Shown piece by piece: positions 17,513 to 30,042 of a stretch of DNA of 64,000 bases; the first letter of the stretch is position 1, and every line of letters starts with the position of its first letter. The stretch is taken from the NCBI GenBank assembly GCA_007859835.1, contig SJPJ01000001.1:6609632-6673631 (forward strand). The letters run 5' to 3'. The translations under genes were made by a program, and so were the position numbers. The notes under the pieces are model-generated. The model saw only the letters and a program-made list of their open reading frames with translations. It was not told the origin of the DNA and ran no database searches. Source of the DNA: Novipirellula herctigrandis (GTDB lineage: Bacteria > Planctomycetota > Planctomycetia > Pirellulales > Pirellulaceae).

Positions 17513-20284
17513 ATGTCATATCCAAACCAAACCTCACCAAATTCGCAGCGGAACATTCCGACCTGGCAAGCCCTACGTTTTGCGTTAGGTAAGTCGGTTT
17601 TTATCTTCTTGGCGCTACTTCTCGCTGCACCTGTGGCACATGCCCAAATCTACGATTCGCTCGATGCCTATCCGCCCCGATGGCACTTGGACAGTTCCGA
17701 TTGTGAAGCACGACTTGTTTCACACAAACATCTCGCCAACGGTGGCGTGGACGACCGCGCCTGTGAAGTCGTCACGGTGACCGCAACGCATGGTACCGAA
17801 ATCGTTCTGGCTTACCCGATTGAACCGGTGCTTCCCATCGATGGTTTGACCGCCAACATTTCCGTGATGAGTGCTTTAGAAGGAGCGAGAATCGGTTTCC
17901 GTGTTCGGTTTCCCTACTTGCGCAGCAAAGTTTCACGTCAAGCGAAGTCGGTCATCGTTTACGGTGCTAGCTATGACGATCCCGGTAAGTTCGCTTCGAT
18001 CGGCGTCGGCATGATTGAAAAACCGTTGAGCTCAAAAGTAATCGCCATTCGAGGTGAATTCGGAAGCGATGTTGATTTGCGTGATCCCTACGTTGATGCG
18101 GTGGTTGTGAATGCTTACACCGGAGCAGGCGTCAGTTCGTTGCGTCTTGATGAGCTTCGAGTCGATGGTTTAGTCAGCGTCAGCGAAGTTGCCGCCACGG
18201 TTCCTTCAGCTTCGGACTATCAGGATTCTGATTCGTTTCGTGCGGCTCGTATGAGTGAGCATGATAACTCAATCCAATCCAATGCATTCCCTCTGGGGCG
18301 AATCACGCGGATTCTACAATACAATGGCGAACCTCTTTCGTGGGTGCGTTCACTCGGTTTCGACGCGGTCTTGTTGTCCCGCCCACCGGATGCTGCGATC
18401 CTTGGTGAAGCAATTCGAGCACGCGTGGCAATCTATTGCCCACCGCCATCGTCGCCGGCCCCCTCGCTGCAGCCGCTCTTGCAACCCGTGGCGGGTTGGT
18501 ATCTGGGAAGCCATACGACACTCGATTCAAGTCAGCTGGCCGCTGCCGAACGAACATCGCGGCGCATTCGAGCTTTTCCAACTCCCTGGCAACGCCCGAT
18601 CGTCGCCGCGCCAACGGAGAGTTTTAGCCAATATGTACCGCTAATCGACGCCTTACTGTACGACATGCCCATTCGATCGCGAGGTGTGACCGATCACGAA
18701 GAAGTCGCCCAATTGGACAGCGTGCATCGGCGAGTAGGTGATCGAATGCAAATGGCAGTTGGGGTGATGAGCATGCCGCCCGAAGCCACCATCATACAAG
18801 CCGAATCGATCGCGGATTCGATCGGCGCCCCTCGGCCAACCGCGTTTCGGTGGCATTCGATGTGGTTGCAGGCGATGCGAAGTCTAGAAACAGCCCCCTC
18901 CGCGATTGTATTTCGATCGACTCGCTCTCTCGTTAGTGGTGGCGAGATTGAAAACCAACGTTCGATGGCATTGAGCTATGTCAATCGCATGGTCGCAATG
19001 ATTGAACCTTGGGCAGCCGGTGCCACGTCGGTTACTGCTGTTCCGATGCAGGGTGCTCCCTATCGATGCACTCGTTTGTTTAAACGAAATGTGGAGGTGT
19101 TGATTCTGACGTCCTCCGCGTCGCGAGGTTCGGAAGTGTTAGCCGGTGATGGCCAGTCGCTCGATTTGTTGCTTTCACCTACTGATGCGAACAAGATGAT
19201 TTGGCGTTTGACCCATTTTTCAGCCGAACGATTGACGCCCCAAGGTACTGGGCAAGGGGCGCGTTTGGAAATCGTTTCACCTGATGCCACCGAAGTGATC
19301 GTGATGAGTAGCGATCCGGCGGTTGGTTCCGAATTAACACAAAACGCTGCTCGCTTTGCACGCCAAGCTGCCCTGGATCGTTGGCAATTGGCGGGTGATT
19401 TGGTTCGTCGCTCGCGTGATGAATGGCAGACGACTGTGGCGTCACGAATCACCAGCCGGCCTCCACCAACCGATCTTGTTCGTATCGCGCAACAAACACT
19501 CGCCGATGCCGAACCGTTGTATCGCGCTGGCGATACGGATGCCAGTTTACGGATGGCACGCCGAGCCGATGCATGGGCACTGCGTTGTCAATGGCAACTG
19601 TCCGAAACGTTGATGCCTGATTGGCCGCGTCCAACCAGTTGCCCAACGATCGATTGTGGTGCAGCGGAAGTTCAAGCGGTGTGGTATCCGCTGATGAGAG
19701 ACCGCGGCTGGAGTACGAATTTCATGACGACCGGTTCGCTCGACAGTGCTGACATGATCGGCAAAGACCGATGGACGTTTGGCAAACGACTCGAAGGTCG
19801 CGCCGATAGCGAAGTCGTGTTTGCAAATCGCGGTTCCTATAGCGGTCCAGGGGCGCTAATGGCACGCGCAACATCAATCGTCGACGATCCTCTCCCCGGC
19901 GGCTATGAAGGAACCGTGATCCAAATTCGCAGTCCCGCAGTGCGCATCCCGCCGCGAACAGCGGTTCGGATCGATGCCCTGGTTCGAACCATTGGATTTG
20001 GCAGGCCTCATCAAGGTGTGTTGGTCTACGACACAATCGGTGGGCAAGAAACGGGAGTGCTTTTGCGTGGCCGGTCGGCGTGGACGCCCGTGCGGTTGTA
20101 CCGGCAAACGATCGATGAAACCGAAGTCAGCGTGATGTTCGAATTGCTCGGCGATGGCGAAGTCATGATCGACGAGGTGGAATTGAGAATTTGGGATACT
20201 GACACCAATATGAAGCCGCCCGCCGCGTTTTACCCACTTAACGCGTCTGTAGGTGACGAAAAGAACGAGTCGACAAACCGGTAG
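17513..20284 (+). CDS. Large secreted protein of unknown function
   Basis: 923 residues from ATG 17513. Residues ~30-47 form a signal-peptide core (VFIFLALLLAAPVAHA) with likely cleavage before QIYD. The exported part has no domain I can name with certainty; the region just after the signal (residues ~50-220) and the last ~180 residues look beta-rich, like lectin/carbohydrate-binding jelly rolls, while the centre (~250-500) has a TIM-barrel-like alternation of strand and helix segments such as YLGSHTTLD. A polysaccharide-active function is possible but not shown. It stands alone, followed by two small genes on the same strand. Confidence 0.75.
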   Translation: MSYPNQTSPNSQRNIPTWQALRFALGKSVFIFLALLLAAPVAHAQIYDSLDAYPPRWHLDSSDCEARLVSHKHLANGGVDDRACEVVTVTATHGTEIVLAYPIEPVLPIDGLTANISVMSALEGARIGFRVRFPYLRSKVSRQAKSVIVYGASYDDPGKFASIGVGMIEKPLSSKVIAIRGEFGSDVDLRDPYVDAVVVNAYTGAGVSSLRLDELRVDGLVSVSEVAATVPSASDYQDSDSFRAARMSEHDNSIQSNAFPLGRITRILQYNGEPLSWVRSLGFDAVLLSRPPDAAILGEAIRARVAIYCPPPSSPAPSLQPLLQPVAGWYLGSHTTLDSSQLAAAERTSRRIRAFPTPWQRPIVAAPTESFSQYVPLIDALLYDMPIRSRGVTDHEEVAQLDSVHRRVGDRMQMAVGVMSMPPEATIIQAESIADSIGAPRPTAFRWHSMWLQAMRSLETAPSAIVFRSTRSLVSGGEIENQRSMALSYVNRMVAMIEPWAAGATSVTAVPMQGAPYRCTRLFKRNVEVLILTSSASRGSEVLAGDGQSLDLLLSPTDANKMIWRLTHFSAERLTPQGTGQGARLEIVSPDATEVIVMSSDPAVGSELTQNAARFARQAALDRWQLAGDLVRRSRDEWQTTVASRITSRPPPTDLVRIAQQTLADAEPLYRAGDTDASLRMARRADAWALRCQWQLSETLMPDWPRPTSCPTIDCGAAEVQAVWYPLMRDRGWSTNFMTTGSLDSADMIGKDRWTFGKRLEGRADSEVVFANRGSYSGPGALMARATSIVDDPLPGGYEGTVIQIRSPAVRIPPRTAVRIDALVRTIGFGRPHQGVLVYDTIGGQETGVLLRGRSAWTPVRLYRQTIDETEVSVMFELLGDGEVMIDEVELRIWDTDTNMKPPAAFYPLNASVGDEKNESTNR

Positions 20285-20342
20285 GGTCTAGGCGATACTG
20301 TGTGTCTAAACAAACACATGATCCTTCGCAGAGTCCCACACG

Positions 20343-20558
20343 ATGCAACAAGTCAAGATATTCAAAGGTGTCGATAACGAAATCTCGGAATTGGAGCAGC
20401 AAATGAACCGCTGGATGCGGAAAAGCGGTGCCAAAGTGATTTCCGTGACCGGCAATCTAACCGCTCAACCCGCCCCCACCGCAGGCGGAATGAACTCGTT
20501 TGCCGCTGGTCACTTGATGTTAGTCGTCCTCTACGAGATCGATTCATCGCAGGGTTAA
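20343..20558 (+). CDS. Small Cse60-like protein
   Basis: 71 residues. The beginning (QVKIFKGVDNEISELEQQMNRWM) resembles the sporulation protein Cse60 family and other short proteins that start with a beta strand followed by one amphipathic helix, then a second strand pair (KVISVTGNLTAQ ... LMLVVLYE). No signal peptide. Function unknown. Lies 59 bases after the large secreted protein gene and 49 bases before the HNH-like gene. Confidence 0.6.
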   Translation: MQQVKIFKGVDNEISELEQQMNRWMRKSGAKVISVTGNLTAQPAPTAGGMNSFAAGHLMLVVLYEIDSSQG

Positions 20559-20606
20559 GGGGTGGGATAAGGCGAACGGACCTTTCCGCTCCGAAAGAGC
20601 TTTCTG

Positions 20607-20897
20607 ATGTCGAACATCCAATTGCGAGCGTGCCGGTTGTGTGGAAGAGTGACCCGACGAGGCACGACCGAGCACCATCTGATCCCACGCACCTGCCATT
20701 CAAATAAATGGTTCAAAAGACGATTCACGCGCGAGCAAATGCGGGAAACCATCTCCGTCTGTCGCGATTGCCACCATTCCATTCACAAGTTTATTCCCAG
20801 TGAAAAAGAACTGGGGCGCGATTACCATAGCGTCGAAGCGTTGCTCGCGCACGAGCAACTTGCCGGTTTCCTTGCCTGGGTGCGACGACAAAAATAG
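20607..20897 (+). CDS. Small HNH-endonuclease-like zinc protein
   Basis: 96 residues with two CxxC pairs (CRLCG and CRDCHH) framing a TEHHLIPR segment, the pattern of an HNH nuclease fold: zinc-bound by the four cysteines with the His-His pair as the catalytic motif. The length means only the nuclease core is present, without a DNA-recognition domain. No phage or restriction genes are close by, so it may be a repair or uncharacterised housekeeping nuclease. Activity is inferred from the motif only. Confidence 0.7.
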   Translation: MSNIQLRACRLCGRVTRRGTTEHHLIPRTCHSNKWFKRRFTREQMRETISVCRDCHHSIHKFIPSEKELGRDYHSVEALLAHEQLAGFLAWVRRQK

Positions 20898-20955
20898 TTG
20901 GTAGTGAGACACCCTCGCATACCCAAACCCACCCGCCTACTTAAAGTGTGTCCCC

Positions 20956-21882
20956 ATGAAACTTACGCGTCGCGAATCCCTTGCCGCAATCGGCACTTCG
21001 GCTCTTCTGGCCACCATCTCCAATCGAGCGTTCGCAGCCGACCCAGACAACCCGCACATCGCGACCAATACCTATCCCTGGTATACGTTTTCTCGCCGTG
21101 AAGGATACGAGCAGGTTTTGCATACCGATGAGTTGCTTGGCGAAATAGCATCGACCGCTATCACCGGTTACGAACCCATTATTAATAACGTTGCTGAATT
21201 CGACGGTTTAAAGGAGCGACTGAAGAATCACGGGCTCGAAATGCGTTCGATCTATGTCAATAGTTCGCTTCACGAGCAAGACGACGCAGAGAAAAGCATC
21301 GCGGAAGTGTTGGCAATCGGAAAGGCCGCAGCAAAGCTGGGGACCAAGATAGTCGTCACCAATCCATCGCCCATTCGTTGGGGCGAACCGGAAGACAAAT
21401 CGGATACCCAACTTCGCACACAAGCAGAGGCTCTCGATCGACTTGGCGCAGAACTCCGAAGCCAAGGGCAAACGTTGGCCTACCACAACCATGACGCAGA
21501 AATGCGGCAAGGTGCACGTGAGTTTCACCACATGCTGACCGCGACCAACCCCGAAAACGTCAAGTTTTGTCTCGATTCACACTGGGTATTTCGCGGTTGT
21601 GGCGATTCCGAAGTGGCTGTGTTTGATTCGCTAAAGCGATATCTTGATCGTATTGTTGAACTCCACTTGCGACAATCCGTTGATGGCATTTGGACCGAAG
21701 CGTTTCAGTTGGACGGCGACATCGACTACACAGCGATTTTCGAATTTATCAATTCGAAAATTGTTCATCCGCATATCGTGATGGAGCAGTGCATCGAGGA
21801 AAAAACGCCGAGGACGATGTCCGCCGTTGAAGCTCATCGCGAAGGTCGCAACCGTGTGCTGGCCGGTCTGCAGAATACTTGA
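20956..21882 (+). CDS. Tat-exported sugar phosphate isomerase/epimerase-like protein
   Basis: 308 residues. The N-terminus is a twin-arginine signal (TRRESLAAIG, hydrophobic core, cleavage near AFAA). The rest is a xylose-isomerase-like TIM barrel with metal-site residues in YHNHDAE, CLDSHW, ELHLRQ and a terminal MEQC Glu. Planctomycetes export many such proteins, possibly for periplasmic sugar or inositol conversion; the substrate is unknown. It has its own upstream gap and probably its own promoter. Confidence 0.85.
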   Translation: MKLTRRESLAAIGTSALLATISNRAFAADPDNPHIATNTYPWYTFSRREGYEQVLHTDELLGEIASTAITGYEPIINNVAEFDGLKERLKNHGLEMRSIYVNSSLHEQDDAEKSIAEVLAIGKAAAKLGTKIVVTNPSPIRWGEPEDKSDTQLRTQAEALDRLGAELRSQGQTLAYHNHDAEMRQGAREFHHMLTATNPENVKFCLDSHWVFRGCGDSEVAVFDSLKRYLDRIVELHLRQSVDGIWTEAFQLDGDIDYTAIFEFINSKIVHPHIVMEQCIEEKTPRTMSAVEAHREGRNRVLAGLQNT

Positions 21883-21911
21883 TCGCTTTGTCGATGCGTT
21901 TGTGCGAGTCG

Positions 21912-22361
21912 CTAGCCAAGATCGTGTTGCATCTCTTCTTGCCAAGTTCTTGGCCCGCTTTGATACCGAACCAGATCAATTTCGGCTTTCAATCGGATCG
22001 CATTGGCGCGGATGACATCTTCCGCAGCACATGCCGAGTGGCGATACAGGCATTCCAGCCTATCTTCGGTCTGCTTCGAGGCATCGTAGGCTTGAACTAG
22101 CTCCTCCATTCTCGGATCGTCCAGATTCTCTCGCAAACGCATTTTTTGATTGGGACGGCTTGAACAGAGATAACCACCAAAGATGACCGCTGCTCGGGTG
22201 AGCTCGGTAAAAATTGCCGCCAAAGTGAACCAAACAACCCACGTTTGGCCAATTGCTCTCAATTTTCCCGTGTAAGCGAGCGTGCAAATCGCGATCATTA
22301 CGAGCAGTCGTAACGTCCACGATGGCAATTGATTTGCCCATTGGTGTAAATGTTGCAGCAT
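21912..22361 (-). CDS. Membrane protein of unknown function
   Basis: 149 residues from ATG 22361, which has GGAG nine bases upstream. Two hydrophobic segments lie at about residues 15-32 and 41-62; the remaining ~85 residues are a charged cytoplasmic helix-rich tail that includes a few Cys. Not assigned to a family. It is flanked by a convergent gene on one side and a divergent one on the other. Confidence 0.6.
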   Translation of the reverse strand: MLQHLHQWANQLPSWTLRLLVMIAICTLAYTGKLRAIGQTWVVWFTLAAIFTELTRAAVIFGGYLCSSRPNQKMRLRENLDDPRMEELVQAYDASKQTEDRLECLYRHSACAAEDVIRANAIRLKAEIDLVRYQSGPRTWQEEMQHDLG

Positions 22362-22478
22362 GTAGAATACTCCGTCAAACCGGAGGATCACTTTGTTGCG
22401 GTGGAAATGGATCCTGAGACGTCTTGAACTCGATTCTAACACGCGCGATTACCCCCCAGAGAACGATTGACCCAAAGC

Positions 22479-22835
22479 ATGGCCAAAAAGAACCGAATTC
22501 CCCACAAATTCCTTCCTTGGATTGATGTTCGGAAGAAATTCAATCTCTCACACGCTCATGTGCAAATGGCTCGTGAACTGGGGCTCAATCCAAAGCGATT
22601 CAGCTCCTACGCCAATTGCAAAGAACAACCGTGGAAATTGCCGCTGCCACAGTACATCGAAGCCCTTTACGAGAAAAGTTTCGGTAAAAACTTGCCCGAC
22701 AACGTTCTGTCGATCGAACAAATGGCTGCCCACCACCTCGCCAAACGCAAAGCCAAGAAAGCCGCAAAGGCTGCATTGGAAGCGGGGCGAGATGAGAGCA
22801 AAATTTCGGAAGAATCCAGCAACGATCCAATTTAA
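22479..22835 (+). CDS. Conserved-looking cytoplasmic protein of unknown function
   Basis: 118 residues from ATG 22479. The first ~80 residues read as a compact helical domain (WIDVRKKFNLSHAHVQMARELGLNPKRF), comparable to short proteins that bind nucleic acid, then a Lys/Ala-rich helix (KRKAKKAAKAALEAG) and an acidic end. No signal or membrane segment. The stop overlaps the convergent neighbour's stop by three bases. Confidence 0.6.
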   Translation: MAKKNRIPHKFLPWIDVRKKFNLSHAHVQMARELGLNPKRFSSYANCKEQPWKLPLPQYIEALYEKSFGKNLPDNVLSIEQMAAHHLAKRKAKKAAKAALEAGRDESKISEESSNDPI

Positions 22836-23797
22836 TTCTGCTCAGCAATCTCTTTGAAGCTGATCAATTTCAGACGTCCCCGCGGATTGTGCATGGGGCT
22901 GTCACCATCAAACTCATCGTCGCTGGTTTTGACTGCTTTGAACCTGAGACCATGTTCGTCTGCCAAAATGTGTCCATCGCCGATCGGATTTTCACTGCTC
23001 GCCATGTAGCGAATCAACTCGATCATTGATTCGCCCGTTTCATCCAAGTCTGCCAATTGCATGACAACATCGTGCAAGCCAAGTGCATTCATGCCCATCG
23101 TTCGTGCTTCGGTCTTGCCGCGGACGATGCCCACAAAGGCAAAACTCAATGCGTCTGGGCTGCCATCTTCGGCCAATTCGACCCACGCCGTGCCGCCATG
23201 GGCTAACGCGCTATTGTCGATAAAGACACCTCCTCCGCCTGCTTGAACGATTGCCGCGCCGGCTTTCATGATCGATCGTGCTGCCTTGAGCGATCCTCCC
23301 GGTGCGGTCAAAGCGATGTTCACGGTATAGTCGCGAACGATCGCCATATCTCCCTCAGATGCGGTCCGGCGACATGAGATTTGGAAGATGTCAGCGAATT
23401 GGTCATCCGGTTCCATCGGAATGAGTTTGACCAAATCACCATCCGGTAAAACAAGTCCATCCGGTGTCATTCGAAAACCGTCTGGGATTCGGCTGAGGAG
23501 TTCCGCTGGATTTGACCAAATTCCAGGGATACGAAGCGTGATCGGAGTGAAGGATTCCATCAATTTGATCCTATTGGATTGCTTATTTCGTTGGTTCTCA
23601 AACGCATCGCCACGATACCCATCTGACATCGAGTTCAATACTAACGGAACCATATGAATCCGTTTTTCCCCCAACAACCGTTCGGTAGACATCATGGCGA
23701 AGACTGCATTCAAACTAAGTTCGGCGTTCGGCAAATAACATTTTTTCTCCTCAGGAAAAATCTCGCGGTAGAAATTCGGTCTTCGACGGATGTTCAA
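22832..23797 (-). CDS. Protein of unknown function (DUF4261-like possibility)
   Basis: Up to 321 residues, no signal peptide. It contains a Gly-rich segment QAGGGGVFIDNSALAHGG and a conserved-looking LGLHDVV, which recall DUF4261-type proteins, but I cannot confirm this. The far-upstream TTG at 23797 overlaps the stop of the preceding gene; an ATG pair at 23692-23697 is a plausible alternative start with 34 fewer residues. No ribosome site decides. Likely co-transcribed with the upstream secreted protein gene. Confidence 0.6.
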   Translation of the reverse strand: MNIRRRPNFYREIFPEEKKCYLPNAELSLNAVFAMMSTERLLGEKRIHMVPLVLNSMSDGYRGDAFENQRNKQSNRIKLMESFTPITLRIPGIWSNPAELLSRIPDGFRMTPDGLVLPDGDLVKLIPMEPDDQFADIFQISCRRTASEGDMAIVRDYTVNIALTAPGGSLKAARSIMKAGAAIVQAGGGGVFIDNSALAHGGTAWVELAEDGSPDALSFAFVGIVRGKTEARTMGMNALGLHDVVMQLADLDETGESMIELIRYMASSENPIGDGHILADEHGLRFKAVKTSDDEFDGDSPMHNPRGRLKLISFKEIAEQN

Positions 23798-24747
23798 CCG
23801 TCCGTCGGATCCCGCCGAGACACTCGATTGATGGCATCGGTCAATTGACGAAGCGACTCAAGGTTATACGAATCACGACTGGCTAATTTTCGTAATAACT
23901 CGTTCCAGCCAATCTCTTTTCCTGGCGGTAGATTTTCTAGCGCGAAGGCACGTTCGTTCGGAATCCCCAAGAAAAACGCACTCTTGTCGATGTGAATCCT
24001 TCGATCCTCTCGCGTATCGGCAGCGACGATTCGTAGCGGCACGTCGGGTATCTTTTCAGTGGGATCGATTAGCCAAGTTGCCATGAAGATTTCCCCCGAT
24101 GTCGGATCAATCCATACCAAATGGCGATTGACGAAATCACGGTGCTCAAACTGGCCATCTTTTCGATGCAAAAAGATAGATGGAACGTCAAAGATCAACA
24201 GAGTCGTCGTCCGAACCTTGACAACAATTTTTACAATTTGGGCCTCATTCCCGCTAAGTATGCGTCTTTGGATGAATCCGAGCGAAGCACCAAGTTGTGA
24301 TGCACTTTCTGAATCAATCACGACCGATCTTCCATCTATCACCATGCTGTACCCGACCCCAACATCCGCCAATGAATATTGCGATGTTTGAGGGGCTTGG
24401 CTGGTTCGAGCCATAATGGTTAGCTGGAAATCAGAGACCGATTGCCGAATTGACTCGCTGACCGCATCCACATCACCGCTAGCGAATCGCGGTGTCGCTA
24501 CTAAAACGACTCGGTTCCATGCCGACCTATCCGAATTGTCCACATCCGTCCCTGGCGGAAGTACCGTGATGCCCTCTGCAAAGGTCGCTACCGTCAAAAG
24601 AAAAATGCACGCCAATGCAAAAATGCTAGGCGGGGAAGGCAGCAACCATTTGCATTTCTTGCATCTCTCGTGGGGATTGATGATTCTACCGAGAGGGAAC
24701 AGATTCTTGATCTTCACAACTTCCTTTTGCCTCGCGGTTTTTTGCAT
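23794..24747 (-). CDS. Secreted or anchored protein of unknown function
   Basis: About 317 residues from ATG 24747; this start lies inside the 3' end of the ketopantoate-reductase-like gene (62-base overlap), and a GTG a few codons later is equally possible. A hydrophobic helix (FALACIFLLTVATFA) follows a basic leader and probably acts as a signal or anchor. The mature part has no recognised domain; it alternates strands with the sequence VVIDSESASQLGAS and ends in a helical Arg/Leu-rich segment. The overlap with both neighbours suggests one minus-strand transcript of three genes. Confidence 0.55.
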   Translation of the reverse strand: MQKTARQKEVVKIKNLFPLGRIINPHERCKKCKWLLPSPPSIFALACIFLLTVATFAEGITVLPPGTDVDNSDRSAWNRVVLVATPRFASGDVDAVSESIRQSVSDFQLTIMARTSQAPQTSQYSLADVGVGYSMVIDGRSVVIDSESASQLGASLGFIQRRILSGNEAQIVKIVVKVRTTTLLIFDVPSIFLHRKDGQFEHRDFVNRHLVWIDPTSGEIFMATWLIDPTEKIPDVPLRIVAADTREDRRIHIDKSAFFLGIPNERAFALENLPPGKEIGWNELLRKLASRDSYNLESLRQLTDAINRVSRRDPTDG

Positions 24748-25660
24748 CAAGGTAGCTAAGCTGTTGATATAACATCTCAACTTTTGGCATGCTGTATCCA
24801 AACTTTTGAACAGCTCGTAGCGGAGTAGCCAAAATCGACTCAATTTCCATCGGCCGCCTCTGTAAAAAGTCCAATCGCATGCTGCTATCGTACGGTTTCA
24901 TTTTACGAGTATGATCCAGGGTGATGTGAATCGCCTCGTCAGGTATTTTGACCCCACACGCGGCTGCTCCGGCGTGGACTTCACGAATAAGATCGTCAGC
25001 CAATTGGCATGCAGCATCATTTTCAACGATTTCCTTTGTCGATGCATTTAACGCAACTGACAATCCGTTGAACGGAATGTTCCACATTAATTTACGCCAT
25101 CTCACGACCGCCAAGTCATCTGAAAACTTCGTGTCGATCCCTGCCGCATTAAAGTCAGCGTTGATTTGTCCACCAACTTTAGTCATGGCATCGTTCACTG
25201 TTCCATATTGCCCGAAAACAATTCGTCCGTAATCAATGTGGCGAATATGCCCTTGCCCGACCTTGTTGCTACAGAGAAAGCAACACCCGCCGAACACTCT
25301 GCCCTCCCCAACGACTTCTGCTGAATCTAGCTCGACGTCGAGACCGTTTTGCAGAACCAGAATTACGCCACCTTCGCGAGTCGGCGATGGCAGCAGTTCA
25401 GACAACAAGTGATTGTTCGTCGTTTTCAAACCAACGATCGTAACGTCACAGGGAGGCATCGTTTCGGTGGAGGCATGGGCGTTGACATCCGAAAGATGAA
25501 AATCACCCCAAACGCTTTCGACATTCAAGCCGTTTTTCTTGACGAAGTCGTAATCGCTATTGAGAAGAAAATGAACATCGAAGCCTAAGCGAGCGAGCAT
25601 AGCACCGTAAAGACCGCCGAGGGCCCCAGAGCCTATCACCGCGTAAGTGTTCTTGGTCAT
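24686..25660 (-). CDS. Ketopantoate reductase family (PanE/ApbA-like)
   Basis: 324 residues. N-terminal NADP-binding Rossmann motif VIGSGALGGLYGAMLA, then VVLQNGLD-like turn (VLQNGLDVE), and the C-terminal helical domain with the conserved Lys and Asn in WRKLMWNIPFNG. The family reduces 2-dehydropantoate to pantoate for coenzyme A, but paralogues act on other substrates, and no pan genes are adjacent. ATG 25660 directly precedes the Rossmann motif. First gene of a probable three-gene minus-strand unit. Confidence 0.82.
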   Translation of the reverse strand: MTKNTYAVIGSGALGGLYGAMLARLGFDVHFLLNSDYDFVKKNGLNVESVWGDFHLSDVNAHASTETMPPCDVTIVGLKTTNNHLLSELLPSPTREGGVILVLQNGLDVELDSAEVVGEGRVFGGCCFLCSNKVGQGHIRHIDYGRIVFGQYGTVNDAMTKVGGQINADFNAAGIDTKFSDDLAVVRWRKLMWNIPFNGLSVALNASTKEIVENDAACQLADDLIREVHAGAAACGVKIPDEAIHITLDHTRKMKPYDSSMRLDFLQRRPMEIESILATPLRAVQKFGYSMPKVEMLYQQLSYLDAKNREAKGSCEDQESVPSR

Positions 25661-25882
25661 GATTCGATCTGTTAAAAAAGATTGCTTGAAGACGATGAGT
25701 CTGCAAAATTGGAAAACGCTGCTCAACCGTAGACGTTACCCGAAAAAAGTACAGAAGGTATCCTTCAAATAGGTTCTACACAGCAATCCCAAGATTGTCG
25801 CTAACGCATGAGTACCGACGGACATTCGCGATACCGTTTGGACTCCGTATAAAGATTCCCAACGGCAATCGACACAGCGCAA

Positions 25883-25921
25883 AAAAAAACCTCTTTACAG
25901 CAAGCTGCAAAAAGGTTTTTT
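25883..25921 (-). terminator. Terminator of the rRNA cluster
   Basis: Downstream of 5S on the minus strand: a stem of roughly AAAACCT-TTT-CAGC pairing with GCTG-AAA-AGGTTTT around an AA loop, followed by a run of T and embedded in A/T runs on both sides. A typical strong intrinsic terminator. Confidence 0.85.
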
Positions 25922-25926
25922 AAAAA

Positions 25927-26034
25927 TCCGGCAATACCTACTTTCACGCTGGTATGCACTATCATCGGCTCGTAAAGCTTGACTACTGTGTTCGGGATGG
26001 GAACAGGTATAACCTTTACGATATGGTCGCCGGA
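25927..26034 (-). rRNA. rrf: 5S ribosomal RNA
   Basis: The minus strand from 26034 to 25927 starts TCCGGCGACCATA and ends GGTATTGCCGGA, closing the 5S terminal helix, and contains the conserved CCCATCCCGAACAC loop. About 108 nt. Located 115 bases downstream of 23S. Ends are approximate to a few bases. Confidence 0.93.
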
Positions 26035-26070
26035 AAGACATCATAACGGGTATTTCACCGCTATGACGCC

Positions 26071-26149
26071 GGTTGTTTGGTAGTTGTATACTAAAACTCA
26101 AGCTCGTCGAAACGCTCAATTCTAATAGATTTGAGTGCGGGATATCGAC

Positions 26150-26158
<9 letters not shown>
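26071..26158 (-). other. 3' arm of the 23S precursor processing stalk
   Basis: Three blocks here are complementary to blocks upstream of 23S: 26071-26086 pairs with 29397-29413 (16 bp with one bulged T), 26119-26128 with 29213-29222 (10 bp perfect), and 26133-26158 with about 29013-29040 (long, a few mismatches). RNase III-type cleavage of such stalks releases pre-23S rRNA. Confidence 0.7.
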
Positions 26159-29012
<2,854 letters not shown>

Positions 29013-29022
<10 letters not shown>

Positions 29023-29413
29023 CGTCGAAATCCCGAACTCAAAACAACAAGCTTAGCGTTGCGATTGCTCGCTCGACTAAATTTGCGATCTTGAAATCTA
29101 GAACCTCGATGGTTTCTATGATTAACGATATCACATGTGTCGATTGCCACGCTGAAATCCAATCGCCCGAAAGCGTTTCAATCCATGGCGGCAATCGTGT
29201 TCGCACAGAATCCTATTAGAATACTTTGCCAGCTTCGTTTACTCGACCGTTAAGTAGCGGTGAGTTTCCTCGGCTGGCACGCTTCGTAGAACTTGTTCTT
29301 ATAAACTACCATCTCAATTGGACACTCTGTCACCAGCAAGCAAGCTTGAAGGTAACTTCGCGGTATTCCAAATGAGCGTGGTGCTCTTTTAGATGCCAAC
29401 TACCAAAACAACC
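29013..29413 (-). other. 5' arm of the 23S precursor processing stalk
   Basis: Contains the upstream partners of the three 3' blocks: 29013-29040, 29213-29222 and 29397-29413. The blocks are spread over ~400 bases on this side but only ~90 bases on the other, so the pairing leaves ~170-base side loops. Confidence 0.65.
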
Positions 29414-29899
29414 AAATTGTCAAATATCAATGTCTTGCCTATGGCGGTAAGCCAAGTCAGCAAGAGACGCTGTTCTTGTGAACAGCCGGTCGACGCAGGT
29501 AGCCCAGGAATCTCTCTCTGAGGCGTTCGGCGTCAGCCGGTTAGTCACAAGCGAGGGCGAAGAATAGCGAGGCGGTTCTTTGCCGTCAACCGAGTTTGAA
29601 AGACTTTTGAAAAGTTTTTTTCAACTGGTTGAATCCGCTCAGTGGAGGCCATCTTTTCGCACCTGGAAGGCCCGGTCATGGTGCCTTGGAGGTTGCTGTG
29701 TGGCTCATTTCCTGAGCGAATGAGAAGGATAGCGGTTCGCAGCTTTTGGTCAACCTCTGATTGAGGAAAAGTTGCGATTTTGTTTGGGTCTCATGAAGAC
29801 TCGCTAAAAACGGCTTCGGAGACACTTCCCTCTATACTTCTTACGAACTTACTTGTTTTTGTGGTCACTGTTATGAGTCACATGAGTGATTCACAAAAG
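29023..29899. other. Spacer between tRNA-Ala and 23S
   Basis: About 880 bases of transcribed spacer, unusually long. Apart from the 23S processing blocks I see no gene; no tRNA or ORF with coding character, and no boxA-like element was identified. Confidence 0.5.
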
Positions 29900-29972
29900 T
29901 GGAGGTAGACGGACTTGAACCGACGGCCTCCTGCGTGCAAAGCAGGCGCTCTCCCAACTGAGCTATACCCCC
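29900..29972 (-). tRNA. tRNA-Ala (TGC)
   Basis: 73 nt on the minus strand beginning GGGGGTATAGCTCAG, with anticodon loop CTTTGCACG (anticodon TGC) and GGTTCAAGTCC T arm. The 7-bp acceptor stem (GGGGGTA with TACCTCC) closes with one G-T pair. Discriminator A; CCA not encoded. Second tRNA of the rRNA cluster. Confidence 0.96.
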
Positions 29973-30042
29973 AACTAGTTATCAGGTCACAGTTGTCAGT
30001 TAACAGGTTGAAACTGTCAACTGGTCATTGTGAACTGAGAAG

